64,000 nucleotides of DNA from assembly GCA_977017575.1 (NCBI GenBank), contig CDRNVI010000015.1, positions 1-64,000 on the forward strand. Reading direction: 5' to 3'. The position numbers and the translations under genes were made by a program. A model generated the notes under the pieces. That model worked only from the letters and a program-made list of their open reading frames with translations. It made no database searches and was not told the DNA's origin. Origin of the DNA: Paramoeba atlantica. Taxonomy: Eukaryota > Discosea. Below, piece by piece: positions 49,885 to 59,007 of the stretch (positions are counted from its first letter, which is position 1; every line of letters starts with the position of its first letter).

Positions 49885-51090
49885 ATGCCCACCCCCCACA
49901 AGAAGAAACGCGCCTTCCCCCGAGGCACCGGCACGCGCTACGTTGTACGCTCCCGTCCCTGTGAGGACCTGATCCACATGGACGCGGGGGAGCACCCAAC
50001 AAGTGAGACCACGCTGGTCCCGGTTACCCCGCACGGGTCTTCGTCCCATCCCCTGCTCTCTTCGAACACCCCTCCCCCGCTCTCCTCCCTCAGCGGGATC
50101 CACTTCGGGGAGGGCTCGGACCCGCTCGCGGAGGCGCTGTTCGCGGAGGACGGGGACTCATGCAACGGGAGTGAGCTCGGCACGGTGCAAGGGGATGAGA
50201 TCGACCAGGCCTACCTGCAGCAGCTCATGGCCCCGGATCCGGATTACCAATACACCACGGCGTTTGATGCGCTCCCGGCACGGAGGCAGGCCCGGGAGCG
50301 GGATGTGCTGGAGGGGCCGTTTGCGTACGCGATGCGGGAGATGGAGGGGGCGGGGGGGTTGGGGGGGAGTGGTGCCGGGGTGGGGGGACCGCCAAGGTGG
50401 GATCCGATGAGCCGTGAACCTGGCGTAGAGGGCTCGGAATGGTCCCTTCTGGGGGCGTTCCCGAAGAAGGCGGATAGGATCTATCAGGATTATGTGGAGA
50501 ATAAGAAGGAACTTGCGGAGGTGACGAAGGAATATCTGCGACGGCAACATGATCTGCTTGACCAGGACGCGATTGCGATTGAACAACCGATTAAGGAGAC
50601 TGAGGTGTACGACGTGATACCGGTGAGGGGGAAGAATGAGAACTGGGACTGTGAGACCATTCTTACGACTTACAGCACTACATGCAACCGACCAGCGGTA
50701 ATTGTCCCTGAGCGCCAGATGCGTCTCACGCGCCGAACGCGGGTTCGTCCACCCAATCAAACTATCCCGACTCCCCTTTCCACCCAAGATGAGGTTCGAG
50801 AAAAAAGGGCCGCGAGCAGAGCTCCGCTATCCGCTTTTCGTGATTTTTCGCAACTTCCGGAGGATACATCATTAGAAGCAGAATTGGCCAATGATTCAAC
50901 GCTATCTATCCCTTCCGAAGTTCCCGTTCGTGATCCAAACGAGAGTGCGGCGGAGAAAAAAGAAAGAAGAAAAATGGTGAAGGAAATACAAGCGCAACGG
51001 CGACAAATGAAACGTAAGGTTACCTTACTTTATCGTGCTGAAGGGATTCGACAGAGACAAACTCAGAAACAAAATTCAATGTTACTATAA
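49885..51090 (+). CDS. LTV1: LTV1, pre-40S ribosome assembly/export factor
   Basis: 401 residues. N-terminus KKKRAFPRGTGTRYVVRSRP matches the LTV1 start (Lys-rich, Phe, then a strand ending in Arg-Ser-x). The middle is acidic (EIDQAYLQQLMAPDPDYQ). The family signature NWDCETILTTYSTTCNRPAV is near residues 250-270. The C-terminus is a basic helix (EKKERRKMVKEIQAQRRQMK). LTV1 works with ENP1 (encoded at 10459) and uS3 at the beak of the 40S precursor. The last 25 codons recur as a scrap at 52377-52454. Strong C-to-G skew switch at about 50100. Confidence 0.92.
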   Translation: MPTPHKKKRAFPRGTGTRYVVRSRPCEDLIHMDAGEHPTSETTLVPVTPHGSSSHPLLSSNTPPPLSSLSGIHFGEGSDPLAEALFAEDGDSCNGSELGTVQGDEIDQAYLQQLMAPDPDYQYTTAFDALPARRQARERDVLEGPFAYAMREMEGAGGLGGSGAGVGGPPRWDPMSREPGVEGSEWSLLGAFPKKADRIYQDYVENKKELAEVTKEYLRRQHDLLDQDAIAIEQPIKETEVYDVIPVRGKNENWDCETILTTYSTTCNRPAVIVPERQMRLTRRTRVRPPNQTIPTPLSTQDEVREKRAASRAPLSAFRDFSQLPEDTSLEAELANDSTLSIPSEVPVRDPNESAAEKKERRKMVKEIQAQRRQMKRKVTLLYRAEGIRQRQTQKQNSMLL

Positions 51091-51521
51091 AAGGGAACCG
51101 CATATGGACGAAACAGAATTTAAGATAGATAAATACACAACATGAGATACGCCTGCGGTCCATGAAACGTACACCTCATTTGCTACCCAAGGAATCGCAC
51201 TTCTAGACCATATTTTACGGGATTTCACTCAGTTTTTTAATCCGAAAGTCCCGTATAGTTTTTTTATCCTCCAGTAAAATACTATTCCCCCCTGTCCTAG
51301 CGTTGCCTCGGTACCCCCCTCGTAGCGTTGCTTTTTCCCAAAACCAGGCAACGCCAGGATAGGGGGGGATAGTATACACTAAATGATCATTTTTTACCTG
51401 GAATGATGATATTGAGGACGACTAAAATTTTGAGTATTTCTTCTCAACGTGACGATCTAGTATTTCAAGATCTCCAGCTGCGGCGTATGCCGTTTCACCA
51501 CGGTTTTTTATTTTAAATTCA
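51091..51521 (+). other. Spacer, duplicated in part downstream
   Basis: Its first 150 bases are homologous to 52455-52610. The clamp inverted repeat at 51279-51375 lies in the right half, which has no match downstream. Confidence 0.65.
51279..51375 (+). repeat. Inverted repeat with C6/G7 clamp
   Basis: 30-bp arms (51279-51308, 51346-51375) match at 27 positions; two of the three mismatches would be G-U pairs in RNA. The loop holds a partial third copy (CCCCCCTCGTAGCGTTGC at 51314). Confidence 0.88.
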
Positions 51522-52109
51522 ATGTTTCGTTCGACTTTCGCGTTTTCCACAAAAGACGTAAGCTACACTTCTACTCGTTTAGGACGTGTCAGCGCTGCAT
51601 TACCACAGGAATATAAACTTTTGAAGTTCATCGAAAACGTATCTAACCGACATACATCGTGGAAGGCTGATACCCCGGCTTGCGAGTGGGATGGAGTAAC
51701 CTGTACTGAAGAAGGCAAAGTTGTGAAAATTCGTTGGGAAAGTCGCTTCTTAGAAGGTCCACTAGAGTGGAAGCACCTACCGGATACGCTTCTTGAATTA
51801 CACATGGAATTGAACAATCATTTTGGGAGTATTGTGTTGGAAGATTTGCCACCCCGTCTCGAGTATCTCAGCCTAGGCAACAATCGCTTCACCGGAGGTG
51901 TTAATCTTCAAGCTATGCCAAAGACAATGAAAAAGCTTTTAATTGGTAATAATGAGCTTTCCGGTTCCGTTAACTTTTGTAATCTGCCAAACAATCTAAG
52001 TTTTCTGTATTTAGCGGATAATGCCGTTCTTTCGGGTACTCTGCCGCACTCAGGTGTCTCTTCAAGGCTTATGATCTATGCGGGTCGCACTCGAATTGGA
52101 ACACTTTGA
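51522..52109 (+). CDS. LRR protein, LTV1-cluster member 3
   Basis: 195 residues starting MFRSTFAFSTKDVSYTSTRL. Cap CEWDGVTCTEEGKV after LPQEYKLLKFIENVSNRHTS. Repeats include LPPRLEYLSLGNNRFTGGV and MPKTMKKLLIGNNELSGSV; the C-terminus (SGVSSRLMIYAGRTRIGTL) differs from its siblings. With the upstream spacer it forms one unit of a segmental duplication whose other unit is at 52377-53441. Confidence 0.78.
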   Translation: MFRSTFAFSTKDVSYTSTRLGRVSAALPQEYKLLKFIENVSNRHTSWKADTPACEWDGVTCTEEGKVVKIRWESRFLEGPLEWKHLPDTLLELHMELNNHFGSIVLEDLPPRLEYLSLGNNRFTGGVNLQAMPKTMKKLLIGNNELSGSVNFCNLPNNLSFLYLADNAVLSGTLPHSGVSSRLMIYAGRTRIGTL

Positions 52110-52823
52110 TACAATACTCCTGCAAATTAGTATAAATTAGTACACCGAAGACTGATGATTCAATAGAGCAAGTTCGTTGCATGTTGTGATACAGTGAGCA
52201 TTTGCGTTGTGATAACAAAAACGGGAAAAGGGAATTGAAATTCTTTCGGTTTTCATTGAGTCTTTGCGCGGAGAGTTGTAGTTCCACTAGAAAAGCAATC
52301 GTGGTGAGATCAAAGGTACAATTTCGAAGCTGAAAAATTATCTTTAACACTAGTAAGGGAGCAAGTGCAAGTGACATGTAAAGTTACCTTACTTTTTCGC
52401 GCTAAAAAAATTCGACATAGAGAAACGCAGAAACCGAATTCAATGTTACTTTAAAACTGCATGGGTCATGCGTGAAACACAATATCGCATAAAGAATATG
52501 AGATACATGTTCGTCGCGATCCACGATGGGCCTCATTTTCTTTCCCAAGGAATTGCGGCTCTAGAAAATAATATTTCACACGATTTGGCGGTTAAATCAC
52601 CTATCTCTACAGTAAGTTCTCTACCGTACAGTGTACATGAGTTTTGTCAGTCAGTAATGATGAGCGAACACTACATATTGAATTAATAAAACTATTAAAC
52701 TTTAATAATGTTATTTTTCAGTAATGATACAGTGTACTATTCAGGAGGAGTAACTTTGAATTTTCATCCTTTCCTTTCAACACTGTGTCTTATATTGAGA
52801 TATCCGAATAACCACATTTTAGC
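52110..52823 (+). other. Spacer with duplicated LTV1 end and flank
   Basis: About 710 bases. 52377-52454 is a scrap of LTV1 and the following 150 bases match LTV1's 3' flank. A TTTTAG acceptor (52817-52822) abuts the next ATG. Confidence 0.75.
52377..52454 (+). pseudogene. Fragment of LTV1 3' end
   Basis: Reads CKVTLLFRAKKIRHRETQKP then NSMLL and TAA, against RKVTLLYRAEGIRQRQTQKQ and NSMLL in LTV1. Frame and stop are preserved, but no upstream coding sequence is present, so it is a passive scrap carried by duplication. Confidence 0.9.
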
Positions 52824-53441
52824 ATGTTAAATTTAGTGTTCCGTTCTACGTTGGAATTTCCTACAAAAGACGTAAGCTACACTTCTACTCGTTTAGGACG
52901 CGTGCGTGCTGCATTACCACAGGAATATAAACTTTTGAAGTTCATCGAAAACGTATCTAACCGACATACATCGTGGAAGGCTGATACCCCGGCTTGCGAG
53001 TGGGATGGAGTAACCTGTAATGAAGAAGGCAAAGTTGTGAAAATTCGTTGGCAAAATCGCCTTCTAGAAGGCTCACTTGAATGGAAGAACCTACCCGATA
53101 CACTTCTTGAATTGAGCATGCATTCAAACAATCTCTTTGGTAGTATTGTGTTAGAAGATTTACCACCCCACCTCGAGTACCTCACTCTAGGCACCAATCA
53201 CTTCACCGGAGGTGTTACTCTTCAAGCTATGCCAAAGACAATGAAGAAACTTCTAATCGGTAACAATGAGCTTTCCGGTTCCATTCGCTTTGGTGATTTG
53301 CCGGATAATTTATGCTTTTTGTATCTAGCGGATAATGCCGATCTTTCGGGCACTCTGATGCCTTCAGAATTGTCTCCAACACTTGAGGCTTCAGTTTATA
53401 CTGACCGTACCAAAATAATAACAATGCTTAGTACAATGTGA
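52824..53441 (+). CDS. LRR protein, LTV1-cluster member 4
   Basis: 205 residues from ATG 52824. MLNLVFRSTLEFPTKDVSYT then the family cap (LPQEYKLLKFIENVSNRHTS, CEWDGVTCNEEGKV) and repeats (LPPHLEYLTLGTNHFTGGV, LPDNLCFLYLADNADLSGTL). Closest to member 3 by sequence and flank. No signal peptide or anchor. Confidence 0.78.
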   Translation: MLNLVFRSTLEFPTKDVSYTSTRLGRVRAALPQEYKLLKFIENVSNRHTSWKADTPACEWDGVTCNEEGKVVKIRWQNRLLEGSLEWKNLPDTLLELSMHSNNLFGSIVLEDLPPHLEYLTLGTNHFTGGVTLQAMPKTMKKLLIGNNELSGSIRFGDLPDNLCFLYLADNADLSGTLMPSELSPTLEASVYTDRTKIITMLSTM

Positions 53442-53817
53442 ATGGCACAAACAATTGTGATAAGCTTCGATTAAAACTTTCTGATTACTCATTTGAGCTG
53501 TTTATGTTTGAACTGCACTGGGTAGAATGGCCGATTTTTCAACCCATAGCGCTATGGATTCTTTGTTTATACAAAGTATTATACCGTCGTAAATTTATGG
53601 AAAACTGTGTGCGAGTATGAAGAATTGAGAACAGAAGTATCGTAAGGCTGGACTTTGAAATAAAGTCTTCGTTACTGGTTTTTCATTTCCCTTGCATTTT
53701 TTCATAACCATGCTACAAGGGTGCAGTAATGTTTACATGCTGAAAATCATATTTTGATGAACCACATGATTGCTTCGATGATATATCAAGTATTGTGGCA
53801 TTGGTGAAAATGCGTCG
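53442..53817 (+). other. Spacer, nothing recognised
   Basis: About 375 AT-rich bases; short frames only. Confidence 0.5.
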
Positions 53818-55113
53818 ATGTTCCATCGCTACTTTGCTTTGTTTGCTGTCCTCTGGTCAATAGCGTCGTTCATTCACGTAACACATTCGCGATCTGTCTG
53901 TATCACAGAAAAAAGGAGCACCGTAGGTGCATATTTCTCTGTTTGCGAAAGCGGTTCCATTATTCGATCACTTTCAAGAGAGTCCAAGACTTTGTGCGTT
54001 ACTGTCATCCGAAATCTACCTTTATCCACTTTTAACATAACCTTACCTTTTTTAAACGTTCATGGTCAGAAGTCTCTACTGTACATCTGCTATACTCGTT
54101 CCGGCGGCGCACACTTTCCGTCGAACATTGAAATAAGTGCCTTTCCATTCGGATATGACCGAAATCACAAATTGCTCATCGAGAAGCAAACTTTTGAATC
54201 CAATGCTGGCGGACTAGAAGAAAAGACGCTGTATATTCCAACACGAGCCTTGAAGCATGTGTATCGTTCTAAAAGTCGAATTCTTTATTCGGCCTTTACC
54301 ATTTTTCGCTGTAAATCAAAGTGCCGCAATGTTTTGGTTGGTAATTCTTCAAGGGACTTCAGAATGCAACGAAATGCACATACCTCTATGCCATACATGT
54401 ATATGAAAAAAGTGCATCGGAATAATTGCTGGATAGCACGGACATCTCGAATACGCGCACCACGTGAAGTGCTTCTGCACTCTTCAGCCAAGTTTCGAGA
54501 GGAGTTTCTGAATCGGAGAACCAAGGCGTTTGCAATAGAGACACGTGAAAAGTCAGCACCGGGTGCTATGACATCAACGCAGTCATATTTAAGCGATAGA
54601 TTGCGTCTGCCCCAGAAGTCCAGTTACTATCCTACAAATCGCCCGATGTCAAAAAAGGAAAGCTTGATGATTTGCACTTATCCTATTTATCGAGCACAAT
54701 TGTTGCGTGTCGCTAGAGGTAAACCTGTGAGGTCCAGTAAACTTTTTCTGAATGCACGCATCTCACCCTGCAAACTAGAAGTATTACAGAAATTGAAGAG
54801 TTTCACGCAATGTCATCGTCATGCATCATCGGAAGACTCTACATTGAGAACTCATAACCGTTCGACACGCTATGCTACGATATACCCTTGCACTTTTTTT
54901 CAGGGAAACAGAGAAAAGTTTGTTTCAAAACACGCACAGGACCCGCATTTTCAAAGTGGCGTTAAATCTAAGTCTTATCCTGATGGGAGATGTCCACATA
55001 TCATATTTACACTTCTCAGTTTGTTATTACTTCTAATTTTAATATCTTCGGTGAAATATGAACCATGCCCAAGAGAGCTCGACGGGCTCATTATTCTGCG
55101 ATCCAAGTTATGA
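53818..55113 (+). CDS. Type I membrane protein, orphan
   Basis: 431 residues. A clear signal peptide (FALFAVLWSIASFIHVTHS, about 6-24) and a C-terminal transmembrane helix (IIFTLLSLLLLLILISSV) with a 20-residue cytosolic tail (KYEPCPRELDGLIILRSKL). The lumenal part is basic, with about 15 Cys and several Asn-x-Ser/Thr sites. The first 150 residues look beta-rich (LCVTVIRNLPLSTFNITLPF), the rest irregular and Arg/Ser-rich. No family recognised; a surface or endomembrane receptor-like role is only a guess. The tail contains the possible sorting signal LIIL. Confidence 0.6.
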   Translation: MFHRYFALFAVLWSIASFIHVTHSRSVCITEKRSTVGAYFSVCESGSIIRSLSRESKTLCVTVIRNLPLSTFNITLPFLNVHGQKSLLYICYTRSGGAHFPSNIEISAFPFGYDRNHKLLIEKQTFESNAGGLEEKTLYIPTRALKHVYRSKSRILYSAFTIFRCKSKCRNVLVGNSSRDFRMQRNAHTSMPYMYMKKVHRNNCWIARTSRIRAPREVLLHSSAKFREEFLNRRTKAFAIETREKSAPGAMTSTQSYLSDRLRLPQKSSYYPTNRPMSKKESLMICTYPIYRAQLLRVARGKPVRSSKLFLNARISPCKLEVLQKLKSFTQCHRHASSEDSTLRTHNRSTRYATIYPCTFFQGNREKFVSKHAQDPHFQSGVKSKSYPDGRCPHIIFTLLSLLLLLILISSVKYEPCPRELDGLIILRSKL

Positions 55114-55399
55114 ATGTTGTATGACTGCTGTTCGACAGAGCCACTTAAATTATTTTTACGTATTAAATATCAAAAACCTCTTTTATATCGCGATATTTTT
55201 ATTTTTAATTTCTGTGTGCTATAGTGATTACTACTACCTTGCCTACATTACCTGCTCGCATTTAATTTCTTGCTATTTGCATCCGTATTGCCTCACGTAT
55301 TTTCACCATCCGTGTTATCAGTTTTAGACTAGCTTTCTACTATTTTTTCACGGATTTTGCCAGTCCCTTTGAAAGCACGTTTGTCCGGGTTTTGGGCAA

Positions 55400-55460
55400 A
55401 GTTACCCTTCGTTTTATAAGTTACCCTACGTTGTATAAGTTACCATAAATTGTATATGTT
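55400..55460 (-). repeat. TTATACAATTTATGGTAAC-type repeats, left array
   Basis: Three degenerate units in the inverse orientation to the right array (GTTGTATAAGTTACC, AAATTGTATATGTTA). Two more, with GCATAAG, are at 56009-56047. Confidence 0.8.
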
Positions 55461-55730
55461 AAATTTTGAATTTACGCCCTTTATGTGACATTGATGGAAA
55501 ATGCAATTTCAGTGATATGATATCGAAATTGGTAATGTAAACTATTCTTTGCTTGACTTTTATAAGCACGTTCGACAGGGTATAAAATTGTCAGTTTTTG
55601 TCGAAAACACTTTAGAAAATGGGGGCCACACTTACGTTCCGCTCGTATATTCGAAACCAGACCCAAATACTTATAGCCAAGCCCTCAATATACCTTCCCA
55701 GAGCTTTTTCTTTCGGAGAACTACATTTCA

Positions 55731-55844
55731 GTATAAGGGTTGACCCCCTCAAAGTGGGCTAAAACAGGCAAAAATGATGATTTTTGCCCCGAAACGCCCA
55801 TTTTTGGGCAAAAAATGCCATTTTCAGGGGGGTACCCCTTATAC
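55731..55844 (+). repeat. Inverted repeat with poly-C/poly-G clamp
   Basis: Arms 55731-55749 and 55826-55844 match at 16 of 19 positions (GTATAAGGG ... ACCCCCT). The interior contains a 9-bp hairpin GGCAAAAAT/ATTTTTGCC and GCCCA/TGGGC. Confidence 0.8.
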
Positions 55845-56295
55845 ATTAAATCCTCGTTTGTGAAAAAAGTGGTACAGGAAGAGTCTTTGAGGCCTAGTCT
55901 CGCTCGTACATGGGACTTTGAGTCAAATAAGAACTTGGCTTAAAAAGCGTGCAACTTACGAAAAGTGTTTTTTCCAGGCACTTTCAGGGGGTGTGCAAGC
56001 CATGAGAAAGTAACCATAAATTGCATAAGTTACCCTAAATTGCATAGGATGAGGCCACAAAACGATGACCTCTATAGCGGGTCACTCCAACACTCATGAC
56101 ACATAAATGCGAGTGGAACACTGACAATACTGAGCATCACGTCATCTTCCCTCTTCCGCATGACTGTGAATCGTATGCTGTGTGACTGTTCACTTGCCAC
56201 CACTCGCACATTGATAATGTTTAGTTAAGGAACCCAATAAATTCACCTTTGCTCCCGGTGAGGCCCCGGAGTTGCGTGAAGGCCTCCATACCCCA

Positions 56296-56371
56296 CAACT
56301 ACCACCTTCCCCCCCTATTTAGCGGGAGTCGCGCGAGCGACCCCTGATAAACGGGGGGAAGGTGGTAATTG
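56296..56371 (+). repeat. Inverted repeat with C6/G6 clamp and GTCGC core
   Basis: CAACTACCACCTTCCCCCC (56296-56314) pairs with 56353-56371 at 18 of 19 positions; the centre adds GTCGC-GCGA-GCGAC. Confidence 0.9.
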
Positions 56372-56509
56372 TTTTGGGGGAAATGAGAGGCCGAACGCAC
56401 GGAGGGGACGGCCGGGTCAATGAACCCAGGCCTTGTTTTTGTGCTACAAATGTGGTATGCATTATTAATGTGCTATATGCATTATCAATGTGCGGGCGCC
56501 GTCTAGAGT

Positions 56510-56590
56510 CAAGGCCCAACTGTGAGCGTAGCCCACTTCTAGAAGCAAAAGCCCCCGTTTGCGAACAAGGCCCAACTTCGAGCGTAGCCC
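56510..56590 (+). repeat. 56-bp direct doublet
   Basis: CAAGGCCCAACT and GAGCGTAGCCC recur with a 56-base offset (56510 and 56566). A 20-bp AT-rich doublet with GCATTAT precedes it near 56459-56495. Confidence 0.85.
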
Positions 56591-56612
56591 TGGGACAGAA
56601 TTATATTTTTCA

Positions 56613-56644
56613 GCGCCCCCGCGCGCTGGAGCGCGCGGGGGCGC
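56613..56644 (+). repeat. GC-rich perfect palindrome
   Basis: GCGCCCCCGCGCGCT (56613-56627) and its complement (56630-56644) are separated by two bases. TTTTCAG before and CTGAAAA after extend the stem past a three-base bulge. Confidence 0.95.
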
Positions 56645-56718
56645 GCACTGAAAACCTATGTCTGCCCTTTCTGCAGGATTGTGTATTGTTTTACTATGCG
56701 GTGTGACCATGCAATTTT

Positions 56719-56839
56719 AGGTAACTTATACAATTTGTGGTAACTGATACAATCTATGGTTACTTTCCAAAACCCTATTTTCGCATACAATTTGTGGAAA
56801 CTTATACAATTTATGGTAACTTATACAATTTATGGTAAA
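56719..56839 (+). repeat. TTATACAATTTATGGTAAC repeats, right array
   Basis: Six degenerate 19-bp units, the last three nearly identical, interrupted by a short unrelated stretch at 56764-56781. Confidence 0.9.
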
Positions 56840-56989
56840 TTTCCCCCGGGTTTTGACGGATTTTGATGACATAGCGCGGTACGTATACGTGTGCACAAAA
56901 TTTCTCAAATTTATATTATTCCAACGATCCTTCACCTACGACATGAGATTCATATTTCTTTGATTCCTATTTCACATCTTTGCACAACC

Positions 56990-58777
56990 ATGGAAGAACT
57001 CAATGAAATCAAAGAGCTATTCGCCGGGGTGTGTCCCCGTGTCCAGTGGAGCCTTATGGAACCCACAACTCGTATCCCGCCCATGATGGTTCCCCCTATT
57101 TCCATTAGTGAGAAATATGCCACCTACACGCGAAATTCCCTGGATGACGAATATCTCCGCGCCCTGCCGAAACGCGTGTTTAACAAGATTGATGTTACGG
57201 CAATGCTGGACACGGACAAGATGGAGCAAAACTACACGTATTTCCCGGAGGGACAACATCCACCCCCTTCTCTTCGAGATATTCTTCACCGACATTGGGA
57301 TGACGCGCCGGTCCCCGAGGTGTTCTTGTGGGAGCCCATCTACACGGAGCTCAAAGGGGAGGATAATGAGGGACTCGCAGGGGTGGTGACATCGAATGGA
57401 AGTCCACGAAATGTTTCCTATACCACCTCGACGCGGCCCATAAGTGCCGCGCAGGATTTGACGGGGCTGGAGGATAGGGCGAAGTGGATAGACAGTGGTG
57501 AGGAGTGGGTTCGAGGCGTTAATCGTACGTTTCAGAGAGCAGCCGCAGTGGATAGAGAGTGGCGCTCCTATTTGACGAATATTCGTGAAGACCGGTTGGG
57601 TATAACACAGGTCTCCAGTTGCGCGGGAAATTCTAGTGAAGAAATGGACAATGCAATCGAGAGTCTCGTACACGACCTGAATAACAGCATGACCTCACAA
57701 AAGGAAATCAATCCTTCGGAAATGAAAAGTGGAGCTGTGGAAAATGTCTCTGGTGAAACCCCATCGGATATCTTACTGGAACCATCTCATCACACAGCTC
57801 TACGTCTAGCACGGCGTATGAAATCGGAAATTGACCAATTTGGACGTCCATCTGAAGCATTTTCTCGTGATCTAACGCTGTATTACCTTCAGTGCTGTAT
57901 AGGCCTCCCTAAGAGTGTACACATTTGGCTGCCCTTCATAAATCCAGACACACTTCCCTTAATTAATGAGAGGAGCCCAAATACAGGCGCAATAACACGG
58001 TTTCATGTGCTTTATAAAACGCTTATGAAGTTGAATGACCTACATTCCGAATGGTATACGAAGCAATGTAATTTAGCACCTCTCGGTGATTTCGTCAATG
58101 AAACTCCGTCTGTAGACTCACAGCCTACGCAGCCTATGTCCCTGACACAGACTCAGACAACATCTACATCCGCTACTACTACCTCCACACCACAGACTTT
58201 GAATTCTCAAGCAACAGATGCAAACATTGTGAGCGCGACCCCCTTCAAAGATTTCCGCTATCTCAGGCATCCCTCTGGGTCGCGATCCATCAAGCCTCTC
58301 TCCGTGCTTCCCATCCATGTCCTCCCAGAAGGGGAGCACGATGTTGTGCTGCGGGTAGCTAACCCGGAACTCCTCCCCCTGCGTCGTATGCTACAGGGCT
58401 CCGCGTTCGCCGCAATCGAACGGGCTGCGGTTGGAGGTGGCACGTTGTTAGAAATGTTCACTTCCCAAACAGAAGAGTCGGAAGAACCAATTTCAAACGA
58501 AGCGGCAGAGTTCGAGCAAAGTGCTATTTCGGATTCAGTCACAGGCGCGGCGACCCCAGGGATGATAGAGACGCACACCGTACGGTCAATGCGGTTGTTT
58601 GAGTCACACACGGTGGTGAAACCGATGCCGTTACACGAGCGGGTCCGCTACATGGCACTGGCGCCGAGTCCGGAGGGTAAATCCATGCTAGCGTGGAACG
58701 TAGGGTCCGCCGCAGAGGTATCGCATTTTACAAACCAGGAGGCGCGCGATATGGTTCGCACGCTAGTTTTAGAATAG
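56990..58777 (+). CDS. Hypothetical protein, unknown function
   Basis: 595 residues from ATG 56990 (MEELNEIKELFAGVCPRVQW). A conserved-looking N-terminal part (PPMMVPPISISEKYATYTRN, LPKRVFNKIDVTAMLD) precedes helical segments, a Thr/Ser/Gln-rich linker (about 405-440), and a C-terminal domain with VLPEGEHDVVLRVANPELLP and VRYMALAPSPEGKSMLAWNV. No signal peptide, membrane helix or catalytic motif. The N-terminus vaguely recalls PAF1-type proteins, but not enough to assign. Coding potential is strong. Confidence 0.65.
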   Translation: MEELNEIKELFAGVCPRVQWSLMEPTTRIPPMMVPPISISEKYATYTRNSLDDEYLRALPKRVFNKIDVTAMLDTDKMEQNYTYFPEGQHPPPSLRDILHRHWDDAPVPEVFLWEPIYTELKGEDNEGLAGVVTSNGSPRNVSYTTSTRPISAAQDLTGLEDRAKWIDSGEEWVRGVNRTFQRAAAVDREWRSYLTNIREDRLGITQVSSCAGNSSEEMDNAIESLVHDLNNSMTSQKEINPSEMKSGAVENVSGETPSDILLEPSHHTALRLARRMKSEIDQFGRPSEAFSRDLTLYYLQCCIGLPKSVHIWLPFINPDTLPLINERSPNTGAITRFHVLYKTLMKLNDLHSEWYTKQCNLAPLGDFVNETPSVDSQPTQPMSLTQTQTTSTSATTTSTPQTLNSQATDANIVSATPFKDFRYLRHPSGSRSIKPLSVLPIHVLPEGEHDVVLRVANPELLPLRRMLQGSAFAAIERAAVGGGTLLEMFTSQTEESEEPISNEAAEFEQSAISDSVTGAATPGMIETHTVRSMRLFESHTVVKPMPLHERVRYMALAPSPEGKSMLAWNVGSAAEVSHFTNQEARDMVRTLVLE

Positions 58778-59007
58778 TGAGAAGGATGGTCACGAAGGCA
58801 GCCAACGTTCTCTGCATGGACTGTATGGAGTTCTCTTGTTACCACAGCTCTTTTCTCCTTGCTGGAAAACTATGCCAAACACCAAAAATACTGTAATATC
58901 GTTTGATGTGAGTATTATTCACTTTAAGTCCCTACTGAGCTTTGAAAACCAGAAACTCTCTTTAAAAAACACAAAACACCCTTTGCGTTATTTCAAATTT
59001 TCTTCTC

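Larger units (their letters stand above)
55114..56989 (+). other. 1.9-kb repeat- and hairpin-dense non-coding block
   Basis: Longest gene-free stretch in the window. Arrays related to TTATACAATTTATGGTAAC lie near both ends in opposite orientation, enclosing two clamp-type inverted repeats, a 56-bp doublet and a GC-rich palindrome (listed separately). CCGGGTTTTG and ACGGATTTTG words occur just outside or beside the arrays at both ends. No protein frame is credible. Confidence 0.75.

Noticed and set aside
55058-55327. Hydrophobic 89-codon frame overlapping the end of the membrane protein
   Set aside because: It overlaps the real gene in another frame and is Tyr/Cys-rich AT-driven sequence with no support.
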